A stretch of 8,005 bases of DNA from Pseudomonadota bacterium (GCA_016195205.1 JACQAB010000057.1:1-8005); one strand, 5' to 3'; counted from the first letter of the stretch, positions 1 to 5,581 are shown. Numbers and translations: made by a program. Notes: a model not told the origin generated them from the letters alone.

Positions 1-38
1 CCAAAAACACTTACTTCCACCATTAAGGGAAATCCATA

Positions 39-215
39 ATGTCTATCGGCAAATATCTCAGCCTCGAAGAGGCGCGGAAGCATAAAAAGCTTGAACGCTT
101 TGCCAAAGAGCATCCTTCAAAGGGTGACAAAAAAGTTTTCGACAAGCTGTTTAACGCCATGGCCAAGCCTAAAAAGAAAGTTTTTAAAAAGCCCCCAAAA
201 GCGCGGGGAACATAA
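39..215 (+). CDS. Small lysine-rich hypothetical protein next to IS1595-type transposase
   Basis: This short ORF (58 aa) starts at ATG 39 with a good ribosome site, AAGGGA, 8 nt upstream. The protein begins MSIGKYLSLEEARKHKKLER and is very basic: its last third is mostly K, P and A, including KPKKKVFKK. From memory, small proteins opening with a GKYLSLEEARK-like segment and an FAKEHPS motif recur in Alphaproteobacteria as unnamed hypotheticals. I cannot confirm a family or function. Its 3' end overlaps the 3' end of the convergent transposase gene by 32 bp, so both share the same DNA in opposite directions. It may be an IS passenger gene or a host gene whose end was replaced when the IS inserted; the low-complexity C-terminus would fit the latter. 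Confidence 0.6.
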   Translation: MSIGKYLSLEEARKHKKLERFAKEHPSKGDKKVFDKLFNAMAKPKKKVFKKPPKARGT

Positions 216-1044
216 GGTCAGGCGCTTTACGCATGTTGTATCTGAACTCGAACTCGCCAAGGTACTTAGGCAAATGCTTTCCAGAAACATGAACATGGGT
301 TCCAGTGATCGAACGCTTCAACTGGCTCCAAAAGCCTTCGATGGTGTTAGTGTGGATTTTGCCGCGTACGTATTCCCCGCGCCCATGATTAACGGTTTCA
401 TGCCTGTAACCTTTACCAGTGATTGTCCGGTAAGAAGGCAATTCATCCGTTTTCAGCGCTGCGCCTTTCACAACATTGGCCTCGATAATCGGGAGAAGTG
501 TCTTGCGCCGCACGTTCGGAACAACCTGGGTCATAACGTCACCTTCACGCGCCACCATGCCAAACACCACCGTCTTTCCAGCCGCGCCCCGGCCCCGCTT
601 GCCCATACGCTTGCCACCTACCATGGTTTCATCGGCTTCAACCGTTCCGCCAAGCGGAAAATTGCCGTCAACCTTGGCCATGTATTTGCGAATTTCGTGA
701 CCCATGCGCCACGCGCATTTATAGGTTACGCCAAGCTGGCGCTGCAATTCCTTGGCAGGAACGCCGTGGCGCGAAGCGGTAAACAGGTATATGGCGTAAA
801 ACCACTTTTGCAGCGGCGTACGCGACAGGGTAAAGGGCGTACCTACCATGGGGTGAATGTGGTCACCACACCACGGGCAGGAATAAGCGGGCATTTTGGA
901 AAGTTTCAGAAAGTTTCCTTCCTTGCCGCAGTTAGTGGCTTGGGGGTTGCCTCTCCTGCCCAGTATGGTTACATTAAGGAAGTGGACTGATTTGCGATCA
1001 GTTGCCGTGCGCGCCGCGAATTCTGCGGTTAGAGTTGGTGTCAT
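184..1044 (-). CDS. IS1595-family transposase (ISXO2-like DDE domain)
   Basis: This DDE-type transposase would cut and join the ends of its insertion sequence. I chose the ATG at 1044, giving 286 aa, because it matches the usual 280-320 aa of the family; the open frame continues to 1362 but that part looks like out-of-frame sequence. An N-terminal zinc-ribbon-like segment (about 36-68) contains NCG at 38-40 and CPWCG at 56-60. A connector with FYAIYLF and AKELQRQLGVTYK follows, then the ISXO2-like catalytic core: VEADE (D138), KTDELPSY (D200), and HTNTIEGFWSQLK (E236, K243), consistent with the family's DDEK-type site. The C-terminus has the typical YLGEFEFRYN. The first cysteine of the zinc ribbon appears replaced by alanine (A36). 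There is no clear Shine-Dalgarno sequence. The frame is otherwise intact, so the enzyme could still be active. Confidence 0.9.
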   Translation of the reverse strand: MTPTLTAEFAARTATDRKSVHFLNVTILGRRGNPQATNCGKEGNFLKLSKMPAYSCPWCGDHIHPMVGTPFTLSRTPLQKWFYAIYLFTASRHGVPAKELQRQLGVTYKCAWRMGHEIRKYMAKVDGNFPLGGTVEADETMVGGKRMGKRGRGAAGKTVVFGMVAREGDVMTQVVPNVRRKTLLPIIEANVVKGAALKTDELPSYRTITGKGYRHETVNHGRGEYVRGKIHTNTIEGFWSQLKRSITGTHVHVSGKHLPKYLGEFEFRYNMRKAPDLMFPALLGAF

Positions 1045-1097
1045 GTCGAGGAAGCGCGTCCGTGGTGAGACAATCCAAGCCTTCCAAGAGCGCGCAC

Positions 1098-1529
1098 ATG
1101 CATCGTGACAAGAATCCAGAGATTTCGGCCCGCGACATATGGTCGCTGCGCACCCCATCGGACGTTTGGGAACTTTTTCTGCAGGCGCGAGACGGCGTTC
1201 AAATAGTCGATGATCTCCAGAACGCGGCGTCGTACTATGTGGTGAGTGCATCCGATATCCGAGCCGTCTACGAAAAAGTGAGGGAAGCGGTCCGTCGTCC
1301 CTTGTTCTCCGAAGATGCGGATATGGAAGGGGCGCAGATAGCCGTAGACGTTGAAGTCGCATTTCTCAAGGCTTTGCACGAGACCGGCTTCCGCATGATC
1401 CGAGATTCATCCCTCCCACTGACTCCGTCTGGCGAGCCCGACCTTGGGGCGTTGCTCGGGAGGACGAGCTCCGAGGATCGCCTTCCTCGCATTAAAACCG
1501 GCGGGCCTTCGCCTCTGCCGAAAATTTGA
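1098..1529 (+). CDS. Hypothetical protein, mostly helical
   Basis: This is a 143-aa ORF that I do not recognise. I chose the ATG at 1098, where the protein-like sequence begins (MHRDKNPEISARDIW). The open frame extends back to 1002, but that part overlaps the transposase coding sequence in antisense. Residues 10-110 look like a folded helical protein, with segments such as SDVWELFLQARDGVQIVDDL and SDIRAVYEKVREAVRRPLF. The last 30 residues are proline- and glycine-rich and probably disordered. There is no signal peptide or membrane segment. The ribosome site is weak (an AAGAG about 8 nt upstream). The start lies only 53 bp from the divergent transposase start, so an IS insertion may have removed its original promoter or N-terminus. 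The function is unknown. Confidence 0.55.
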   Translation: MHRDKNPEISARDIWSLRTPSDVWELFLQARDGVQIVDDLQNAASYYVVSASDIRAVYEKVREAVRRPLFSEDADMEGAQIAVDVEVAFLKALHETGFRMIRDSSLPLTPSGEPDLGALLGRTSSEDRLPRIKTGGPSPLPKI

Positions 1530-1570
1530 GGTATTGTGAGTTTGAGGTAGTGTGTAAGTGCGATAGGCCA

Positions 1571-1601
1571 AAGAGCTATAAGCCGATAAGAGCTATAAGC
1601 C
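1571..1601. repeat. 14-bp direct repeat, period 17
   Basis: The sequence AAGAGCTATAAGCC occurs exactly at 1571-1584 and again at 1588-1601, with a 3-bp spacer GAT. The second copy runs directly into the GC-rich hairpins. Its role is unknown; it could be a binding site pair or a replication-slippage product. Confidence 0.75.
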
Positions 1602-1629
1602 CCGGTGCCGGGGGCGGGGGGAGCCCCGC
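1600..1629. repeat. Two adjacent GC-rich stem-loops
   Basis: The first hairpin pairs CCCCG (1600-1604) with CGGGG (1609-1613) around a 4-nt loop. The second pairs GCGGGG (1614-1619) with CCCCGC (1624-1629) around GGAG. They lie about 70 bp after the stop of the 1098-1529 gene and could end its transcript, but the usual T-run is missing. Confidence 0.5.
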
Positions 1630-1787
1630 TGCCTTACGCTATCCATGAGAACGCGCTACGTCTTCATACCGAAGCGACCCCCTAGCAACTTGTCTAGATC
1701 CGACCATGTCAAAACGGCTGACGCTGACTGTACGAAGGTGGTTAATACTTTTTAACCGGGGTTGAAAGTATTCGCACTCCACATACG

Positions 1788-1813
1788 TGCTATTATTGTG
1801 GCGGCAGGGAGGA
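1788..1813 (+). promoter_or_regulatory. Extended -10 promoter and strong Shine-Dalgarno for the 1818 gene
   Basis: TGCTATTAT at 1788-1796 matches the extended -10 form TGnTATAAT with one mismatch. No well-spaced -35 is present: the TTGAAA at 1762 is 23 bp away, which is too far, but extended -10 promoters can do without one. AGGGAGGA at 1806-1813 is a near-perfect ribosome site 4 nt before ATG 1818. Transcription would start about 15 nt before the ATG, giving a very short leader. Confidence 0.5.
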
Positions 1814-1817
1814 AGCG

Positions 1818-2222
1818 ATGTCAGATAATCTAGCCTGTATAGGTGGCCAGTTCGTCAAGGCAATGATCAATGCTATCGATGGGCACCCCTATCCCCCTCA
1901 CGTAAGCATTGACGGAGGAAATGTATATTCCTCAATCGAAGGTAAAACAGCAAGCGGCGATCCTATTTTCCTGTCCGCAAACTTTTATCCTCTTTCGGTC
2001 GACAAGACACGCCAGACCAACACCGTCGAAATGACCGCCTCGGTTGCTTGGAATAAAGGGGAAGTCAGCGCAGTCATCGACACTCGGACCGATAGGCACA
2101 ACAACAATTTGCCGCACGTCACGACCGGAGGCGAAGGTCGCGAGCTGGATGATGCACGACAAGTTCTAGCCAAGATGAGCTACGACATAGTAGCGGCACC
2201 CAAGCGTTGCGGTCTCGACTAG
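1818..2222 (+). CDS. Hypothetical protein (134 aa), unrecognised
   Basis: This 134-aa protein begins MSDNLACIGGQFVKAMI and has one of the best ribosome sites in the window, which supports it being a real gene. Residues 1-20 look helical. Residues 25-90 alternate polar and hydrophobic residues in a beta-rich pattern (NVYSSIEGKTASGDPIFLSA, TVEMTASVAWNKGEVSAVID). A final helix (about 110-128, DDARQVLAKMSYDIVA) follows. There is no signal peptide or membrane segment, so it is probably cytoplasmic. The strand-rich core flanked by helices resembles a small ligand-binding or immunity-type fold, but that is only an impression. It has its own likely promoter and sits 43 bp upstream of a broken hydrolase gene. 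I do not recognise a family. Confidence 0.65.
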   Translation: MSDNLACIGGQFVKAMINAIDGHPYPPHVSIDGGNVYSSIEGKTASGDPIFLSANFYPLSVDKTRQTNTVEMTASVAWNKGEVSAVIDTRTDRHNNNLPHVTTGGEGRELDDARQVLAKMSYDIVAAPKRCGLD

Positions 2223-2265
2223 CTGCCACACTGTGGACCATGTTCACATTGAAGAGACGCGCTCT

Positions 2266-2640
2266 ATGATGTTGCATAACCTGGCGTCTCGTGTTGGTGC
2301 TTGGTTCATCGCAATATCGTATGCTGTTAGCATAATTCTGCATCTTACTAGCACTGCGCTCGCAGAAACTCGAATAATCCCCGCCGGGCCTCCGCCGAGC
2401 AAGCCGGAAGGCGCAATCATTTTTATTCACGGGCTTTGGGGTGACGCGGAGGAAACATTTAGTACCGAAGATGGTAACTATTGGCCATCTCTTATTCAGC
2501 GCGACAGCAGGCGAATGCAAGACTATTCAACATCTCCTCACAGGGAGAGGGTGTCAGCGACGAACCTGGAAGCATTTCGCACTTCGGAAGGTTCCTCAAA
2601 CTTTTCGAGGCCGCCGAGCAGCAGCCTCCCGAGGTCATAG
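2266..2640 (+). pseudogene. Truncated secreted alpha/beta-hydrolase (N-terminal fragment)
   Basis: I chose ATG 2266 (GAAGAG 9 nt upstream); a GTG at 2233 would also keep the frame. The protein starts with a signal peptide: MMLHNLASR, a hydrophobic stretch, and a cleavage site after STALA (ALA|ETR). After a proline-rich linker comes AIIFIHGLWGDAEETF, the beta-strand and oxyanion HG motif that opens many lipase-like alpha/beta hydrolases, followed by GNYWPSLIQRD, as in family members with W-P-x-x-L after the HG loop. At about 2505 the similarity stops. The remaining 44 residues (SRRMQDYSTSP...) are low-quality sequence read out of frame over another gene, up to the stop at 2638. The nucleophile serine, the acid and the histidine are all missing, so it cannot be a working hydrolase. 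Confidence 0.6.
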
Positions 2641-2918
2641 CAGTTCAGGTTGGGAAATCCAAAGCCGCCGCCAGCGAAGCTGCGCAAAAGATGATGGAGT
2701 TCTTCAACACCCGCTACCAGATGCTGCTACTGCTGATCGATGTGGCTCTGCGTATTCCCAAAGGTGACGGGAGCCTGCGTCCGACGTTCTCCAATTTGGC
2801 AGTTGACGAGATGCAGCAGGGTGTCAGGGACATCGCAAGCGCGATGTTGATACTCCACGCGGGCGCGAAGATTGTCGGCGAGAATGGTGGCGACATACTC
2901 GAGGTAGTCGTGGCCTGA
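2503..2918 (+). pseudogene. Fragment of ferritin-like protein (PF12902-type, VioB/iminophenyl-pyruvate dimer synthase-like)
   Basis: In the frame ending at 2918, recognisable protein begins around 2540 with QGEGVSDEPGSISHFGRFLK. It continues through EVIAVQV, FFNTRYQMLLLLIDVAL and VDEMQQGVRDIASAMLI. From memory, the order GEG, then SH-x-x-RFL, then F-N-x-R-Y-x-x-LL, then EM matches the second half of the PF12902 ferritin-like domain, a helical metal-binding domain found near VioB and iminophenyl-pyruvate dimer synthases. The first helices, with the first metal ligands, are absent. No good start codon exists: an ATG at 2481 lies inside the hydrolase fragment and has no ribosome site. In the neighbouring frame, TIQHLLT just before QGEG resembles the natural helix, suggesting a frameshift near 2545 as well as loss of the N-terminus. 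It is joined to the hydrolase remnant and is probably not translated as a functional protein. Confidence 0.5.
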
Positions 2919-2988
2919 ACCGCCAGGCTTCGCGTTAAGCTGGATCGGCCTTGAGCGATGTCGCGCAGGGATTGGGGGTGGACTTTCC

Positions 2989-3237
2989 CTACGTAAGCCA
3001 TGTAGGGGACTTGCTGGCGAGTTCCTTGAGCGCGGCTTTCTCCTGGGCAGGACCGTTCGCCCACGCCTCGAATGCCTCCCAATCCTTTGTAGCAATGGTC
3101 GCCACGCGTCGCTCAAGGATGTCGCTTTCCGCCGCGTCCAGCGCTTTGCTCCTCATGAAGTCGTTGAGGCTCATATCGGCCCGCTGGCATGCCGCTGCCA
3201 AAAGAGCGCGTTCCTCCTTGCTGACGCAGACGTGCAC
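2989..3237 (-). CDS. DUF1778 / TacA-type ribbon-helix-helix antitoxin, apparently orphan
   Basis: This 82-aa protein has the DUF1778 layout: an N-terminal strand HVCVSKEER, helices ERALLAAACQRADMSLNDF and KALDAAESDIL (the ribbon-helix-helix DNA-binding part, residues 1-45), then the toxin-binding tail RRVATIATKDWEAFEAW...SPTW. TacA antitoxins neutralise GNAT-fold toxins (TacT) that acetylate aminoacyl-tRNA, and they repress their own operon. The toxin gene normally follows immediately, but here downstream of 2989 I see only the antisense of the ferritin-like fragment, so the partner is missing. The only in-frame start is GTG 3237, without a clear ribosome site. An ATG at 3259 lies in a different frame, and a one-base shift would add the missing N-terminal residues, so the 5' end may be damaged. 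Confidence 0.75.
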   Translation of the reverse strand: MHVCVSKEERALLAAACQRADMSLNDFMRSKALDAAESDILERRVATIATKDWEAFEAWANGPAQEKAALKELASKSPTWLT

Positions 3238-3372
3238 CAGGACGCTTGAACAGCTTCATAGACTCTGATCGGCGCACGCAATTTTTTGTGACAGTTTTGT
3301 GCCATGTAGGAAATTGAACGCTGTTGTAAGGCGATGTAGAAATCAGCCGTAAGTCTTTGACATTTCTGCGTA

Positions 3373-3408
3373 AAGCGTGGCAACACCCGGTAACGGGTGT
3401 CAACGCTT
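3373..3408. repeat. Stem-loop downstream of the tRNA gene
   Basis: An inner stem pairs ACACCCG (3383-3389) with CGGGTGT (3394-3400) around loop GTAA. An outer stem pairs AAGCGT (3373-3378) with ACGCTT (3403-3408), with a small unequal bulge between them. It lies about 50 nt beyond the tRNA 3' end on the minus strand and could stop the tRNA transcript, though there is no strong T-run. Confidence 0.5.
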
Positions 3409-3442
3409 AGGCAAGCGCGGCACAGCGAGTATAACTAATTGA

Positions 3443-3456
3443 TTTCTCTAGAGAAA
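3443..3456. repeat. Perfect 14-bp palindrome abutting the tRNA 3' end
   Basis: TTTCTCTAGAGAAA is a perfect palindrome lying 2 bp beyond the encoded CCA of the tRNA. It could be a short terminator or processing hairpin, or a protein-binding site at an integration junction. The sequence alone does not decide. Confidence 0.55.
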
Positions 3457-3458
3457 GG

Positions 3459-3535
<77 letters not shown>

Positions 3536-3546
3536 TCACCTAATTC

Positions 3547-3570
3547 CTACCGGCAGGGAGCGCCCGGTAG
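3547..3570 (+). terminator. Terminator-like hairpin in the duplicated tRNA leader
   Basis: CTACCGG (3547-3553) pairs with CCGGTAG (3564-3570) around a 10-nt loop and is followed on the + strand by CTTTTAATTTT. The shape is that of a weak intrinsic terminator for + strand transcripts, though no + strand gene needs one here. On the minus strand it would be a leader hairpin upstream of the tRNA. Confidence 0.35.
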
Positions 3571-3581
3571 CTTTTAATTTT

Positions 3582-3597
3582 GCCGGCCTTCGCCGGC
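3582..3597. repeat. Short REP-like palindrome
   Basis: GCCGGC (3582-3587) and GCCGGC (3592-3597) form a perfect 6-bp stem with loop CTTC. It closely resembles the palindrome at 5632-5647, suggesting a dispersed repeat family. Confidence 0.55.
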
Positions 3598-3640
3598 GGG
3601 CGGGCTGCTCTATCCCGCGTCACCGAATTAACTAGCCGTG

Positions 3641-3669
3641 TATGTAATCCTTCACACCCATAAAAGCAA
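3641..3669 (-). promoter_or_regulatory. Possible sigma-70 promoter for the tRNA-fMet gene
   Basis: On the minus strand TTGCTT (3664-3669) is separated by exactly 17 bp from TACATA (3641-3646). Both boxes are imperfect. It lies upstream of the duplicated tRNA fragment, so the precursor would carry the extra fragment and palindromic spacer in its leader, giving roughly 95-100 nt before the mature tRNA. Confidence 0.35.
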
Positions 3670-3697
3670 GGAAAGCTGTTCCGATTGAACAAACTGG

Positions 3698-3717
3698 ATC
3701 CCCGCTTTCGCGGGGAT
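3698..3717. repeat. REP-like palindrome
   Basis: ATCCCCGC (3698-3705) pairs perfectly with GCGGGGAT (3710-3717) around loop TTTC. Elements of the form CTGGATCCCCGC-TTTC-GCGGGGATG are common dispersed intergenic repeats in many Proteobacteria. It sits between the tRNA and trcR. Confidence 0.65.
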
Positions 3718-3752
3718 GTCCGTAATGGTGGTTTTTCCCGCCAGCTTCTAAT

Positions 3753-3782
3753 CCCCAATCCCAAATCCCTGATCCCTACCCC
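3753..3782 (-). repeat. Five G-runs spaced 2-4 nt: G-quadruplex-type motif at the 3' end of trcR
   Basis: Read on the minus strand there are five runs of three or four G (+ strand C-runs at 3753-3756, 3760-3762, 3767-3769, 3774-3776, 3779-3782), separated by 2-4 nt. The motif spans the TAG stop of the DUF1013 gene (3776-3778) and would lie in the end of its mRNA. Confidence 0.6.
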
Positions 3783-4414
3783 GCCGTTTTCATCAACTGC
3801 TCGAAGCCCGCGTCGGAGGGCTGGTCGGCCTGGCCCAGATCAGCCGTGGGCGCGGCGTCGGCCTTGGCCAGCTCTTCCTGTTTTTCCTTGGGCAGTTTCT
3901 TGCGCGCCTTGGCGATGGCGGCGTCAAGATCGGTTTGTTTGCACAGGCCCAGCAGCACCGGATCGCGCGGCTTGATGTTCTGCATGTTCCAGTGCGCGCG
4001 GTCGCGGATTTTGGCGATGGTGCTTTTGGTGGTGCCGATCAGGCGCACTATTTGCGCATCCGACACTTCCGGATGGGTTTTGATGATCCAGGCAATGGCG
4101 TCGGGCTTGTCACCGCGCTTGGTGACGGGCGTGTAGCGCGGGCCTTTGCTGCGCCGCGCGACTTCGGGCAGGTTGTATTTCACCAAGGCCAGGCGCGCGG
4201 TGGGGTCTTTCTCGCAGCGAGCGATTTCTTCCTTGCTGAGCTGGCCCTGCACGATGGGATTCAGCCCCACCATGCCGATATTCACTTCGCCATCGGCAAT
4301 GGCCTTCACTTCCAGCGGGTGCAATTCGCAGAATTCCGCCACCTGATCGAAGGTGAGCGAGGTATTATCAAGCAGCCACACGGCGGTGGCTTTGGGCATG
4401 AGCGGGCTCGACAT
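3776..4414 (-). CDS. trcR: DUF1013 family regulator (TrcR-type cell cycle transcriptional regulator)
   Basis: This 212-aa protein matches the DUF1013 family, found in Alphaproteobacteria and annotated as the cell cycle transcriptional regulator TrcR. The N-terminus LMPKATAVWLLDNTSLTFDQVAEFCELHPLEVKAIADG (residues 5-42) is characteristic and looks like a helix-turn-helix. The GPRYTPVTKR segment (91-100) leads into a second one, DAIAWIIKTHPEVSDAQIVRLIGTTKSTIAKIRDR (105-139), then HWNMQNIKPRDPVLLGLC. The tail (about 165-212) is charged and alanine-rich, probably disordered. It is expected to be a cytoplasmic DNA-binding protein; its targets here are unknown. The ribosome site is excellent (AAGGAG, 6 nt before the ATG). 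It lies downstream of the quinone oxidoreductase on the same strand, separated by 168 bp containing a palindromic repeat array, so it probably has its own transcript. Confidence 0.88.
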   Translation of the reverse strand: MSSPLMPKATAVWLLDNTSLTFDQVAEFCELHPLEVKAIADGEVNIGMVGLNPIVQGQLSKEEIARCEKDPTARLALVKYNLPEVARRSKGPRYTPVTKRGDKPDAIAWIIKTHPEVSDAQIVRLIGTTKSTIAKIRDRAHWNMQNIKPRDPVLLGLCKQTDLDAAIAKARKKLPKEKQEELAKADAAPTADLGQADQPSDAGFEQLMKTAG

Positions 4415-4437
4415 ACTATTCTCCTTGGCGTTTTTAC

Positions 4438-4511
4438 AAAGGCGTTAGACTTTAGGCGTTAGGCGTTAGAAAAAACCAACTAACGCCTAATTCCTAACGC
4501 CTAACGCCTTA
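4438..4511. repeat. Palindromic array of an 8-bp unit (GGCGTTAG) between trcR and the oxidoreductase gene
   Basis: GGCGTTAG occurs at 4441-4448, 4455-4462 and 4462-4469, and its inverse CTAACGCC at 4480-4487, 4494-4501 and 4501-4508. The two 31-nt arms pair at about 27 positions, with perfect inner and outer segments, a mismatched middle and a 10-nt loop (AAAAAACCAA). It could act as a transcript end or mRNA-stabilising hairpin for the oxidoreductase gene, or be a dispersed repeat. There is no clear T-run after it on either strand. Confidence 0.8.
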
Positions 4512-4582
4512 CTCTCTCGCCGGAGAACCTCCCCGGCAATCCCACAACCTTGACTTGTTTTGGGATACGGTCTGCGAATGCG

Positions 4583-5581
4583 CTAAACCGTAAGCACAAT
4601 CTTACCGATATGCGCGCCGGATTCCATCAATTTATGTGCGTCCCCCGCTTTTTCCAGGGGAAAGGTTTGAAAAATAACGGGTTTTATGCGCCCGGCCGCC
4701 ACATGCGGCAGGATATTGGCCTCCACCTCGCGTAGCAGGCGGGCCTTTTCCTCAACCGGCCGCGAACGCATCATCGAGCCGGTAAGCGTAAGGCCTCGCA
4801 GCATAATCGCGCGCAGGTCAATCTTTGCCATGCGGCCATGCTGGGTGGCGATGCTTATATGACGCCCACCCGGCCCCAGCACCTGAATATTCCGCGGCAC
4901 GTATTCGCCGCCGCCCAGGTCCAGCACAATATCGACCCCGCGGTTTTGCGTGAACGTCAAAACCTCAATCACAAAATCCTGCGACGGATACAGCACCGCC
5001 AGCGCCGCGCCCAGCTCGCGGCAGGCCTGGGCTTTTCTTTCACTTGCTACCGTGACCAGGGGAACCGCATCAAACACCCGCACCATTTGAATGCCCAGCG
5101 TGCCGATCCCGCTGGCACCGCCGTGAATAAGCACGGTTTCACCGCTTTTCAGCTTTCCCGCTTCGAACACATTGGCCCATATGGTGGCAAGCCCTTCGGG
5201 CAGCACCGCAGCCTGCGCATAAGAAAAACCTTCGGGCACGGGCATGCACTGGCCTTCAGGCACCGCCACATATTCCGCGCAGCCACCGCCCGACAGCAAT
5301 GCCATGACGCGGTCGCCCACTTTCCAGCGCTTCACATTTTCGCCCACCGCCACCACTTCACCGGCGGTTTCCAAACCGAGGATCGAAGTAATGCCCGGTG
5401 GCGGATCATATTGCCCCTTGCGCTGCAGAATATCGGCCCGGTTCATGCCCGCGGCGTGCACGCGGATTAATACTTCGGTCTTGCCGGGCTGGGGCACCGG
5501 CTGACTGGAAGGAAGCAAAGCCTCTGCCATGCCCGTAGCATCGGCAATAAGGGCTTTCATTTGAGAGGGTAACGCTGACAT
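4583..5581 (-). CDS. NAD(P)H-quinone oxidoreductase, PIG3/zeta-crystallin type (MDR superfamily)
   Basis: This cytoplasmic medium-chain reductase uses NAD(P)H to reduce quinones or similar electrophiles. I chose ATG 5581 (332 aa, the usual 320-335 aa), with AAGG about 7 nt upstream; the frame is open to 5668, but those residues run through an intergenic palindrome. The N-terminal GroES-like domain (residues 8-125) has VHAAGMNRADILQRKGQYDP and GLETAGEVVAVG (69-80), as in the PIG3 quinone oxidoreductase group (TIGR02824). The Rossmann domain contains ETVLIHGGASGIGTLGIQMV (148-167), the nucleotide-binding loop, and VDIVLDLGGGEYV. The zinc ligands of alcohol dehydrogenases are absent, as expected for the quinone reductase branch. 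It is divergent from purE with 92 bp between. The exact substrate cannot be read from the sequence. Confidence 0.9.
   Translation of the reverse strand: MSALPSQMKALIADATGMAEALLPSSQPVPQPGKTEVLIRVHAAGMNRADILQRKGQYDPPPGITSILGLETAGEVVAVGENVKRWKVGDRVMALLSGGGCAEYVAVPEGQCMPVPEGFSYAQAAVLPEGLATIWANVFEAGKLKSGETVLIHGGASGIGTLGIQMVRVFDAVPLVTVASERKAQACRELGAALAVLYPSQDFVIEVLTFTQNRGVDIVLDLGGGEYVPRNIQVLGPGGRHISIATQHGRMAKIDLRAIMLRGLTLTGSMMRSRPVEEKARLLREVEANILPHVAAGRIKPVIFQTFPLEKAGDAHKLMESGAHIGKIVLTV

Larger units (their letters stand above)
39..1044 (-). mobile_element. IS1595-family insertion sequence (body; ends not located)
   Basis: The region is built around an IS1595-family transposase. I compared the first 38 bases of the window with the region upstream of the transposase start (1045-1140) and found no convincing inverted repeats or 8-bp target duplication. 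The left end is therefore probably outside the window or degraded. The coordinates cover only the transposase and the overlapping small ORF, and the true element limits are unknown. Confidence 0.45.
1530..1817. other. Gene-free interval between two unknown ORFs
   Basis: No convincing ORF or RNA gene is visible here. The interval holds a 14-bp direct repeat, two adjacent GC-rich hairpins (about 1600-1629), and the extended -10 promoter and ribosome site of the next gene at its right end. The hairpins are not followed by a T-run, so they are poor candidates for intrinsic terminators. Confidence 0.6.

Noticed and set aside
91..990. Long 299-aa open frame on the + strand
   Set aside because: It lies wholly antisense to the transposase core and the upstream small gene, and its sequence has no family-like pattern. 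It is open because of the GC-rich opposite strand.
1045..1362. N-terminal extension of the transposase frame to 1362
   Set aside because: The added 106 residues are arginine-rich low-quality sequence, antisense to the 1098-1529 gene, and would make the protein far longer than the family.
1762..1796. TTGAAA as -35 box for the 1818 gene
   Set aside because: The spacing to TATTAT is 23 bp, too long for a sigma-70 promoter; the extended -10 explains the site better.
2727..3116. Toxin gene downstream of the TacA antitoxin (minus-strand ORFs to 2714/2727)
   Set aside because: These frames are antisense to the ferritin-like fragment and show none of the GNAT toxin motifs, such as the usual FxCG start region or the acetyl-CoA loop.
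3540..3764. 74-aa minus-strand ORF containing SPRKRGSSLF
   Set aside because: The peptide comes from translating REP-like palindromes and the duplicated tRNA fragment; such peptides are a known sign of dispersed repeats.
3935..4462. 175-aa + strand ORF antisense to trcR
   Set aside because: The minus-strand frame encodes a clear DUF1013 protein with an excellent ribosome site, so this is a shadow.
4838..5470. 210-aa + strand ORF antisense to the quinone oxidoreductase
   Set aside because: The minus strand encodes a full MDR family protein; the antisense frame is histidine- and arginine-rich without motifs.
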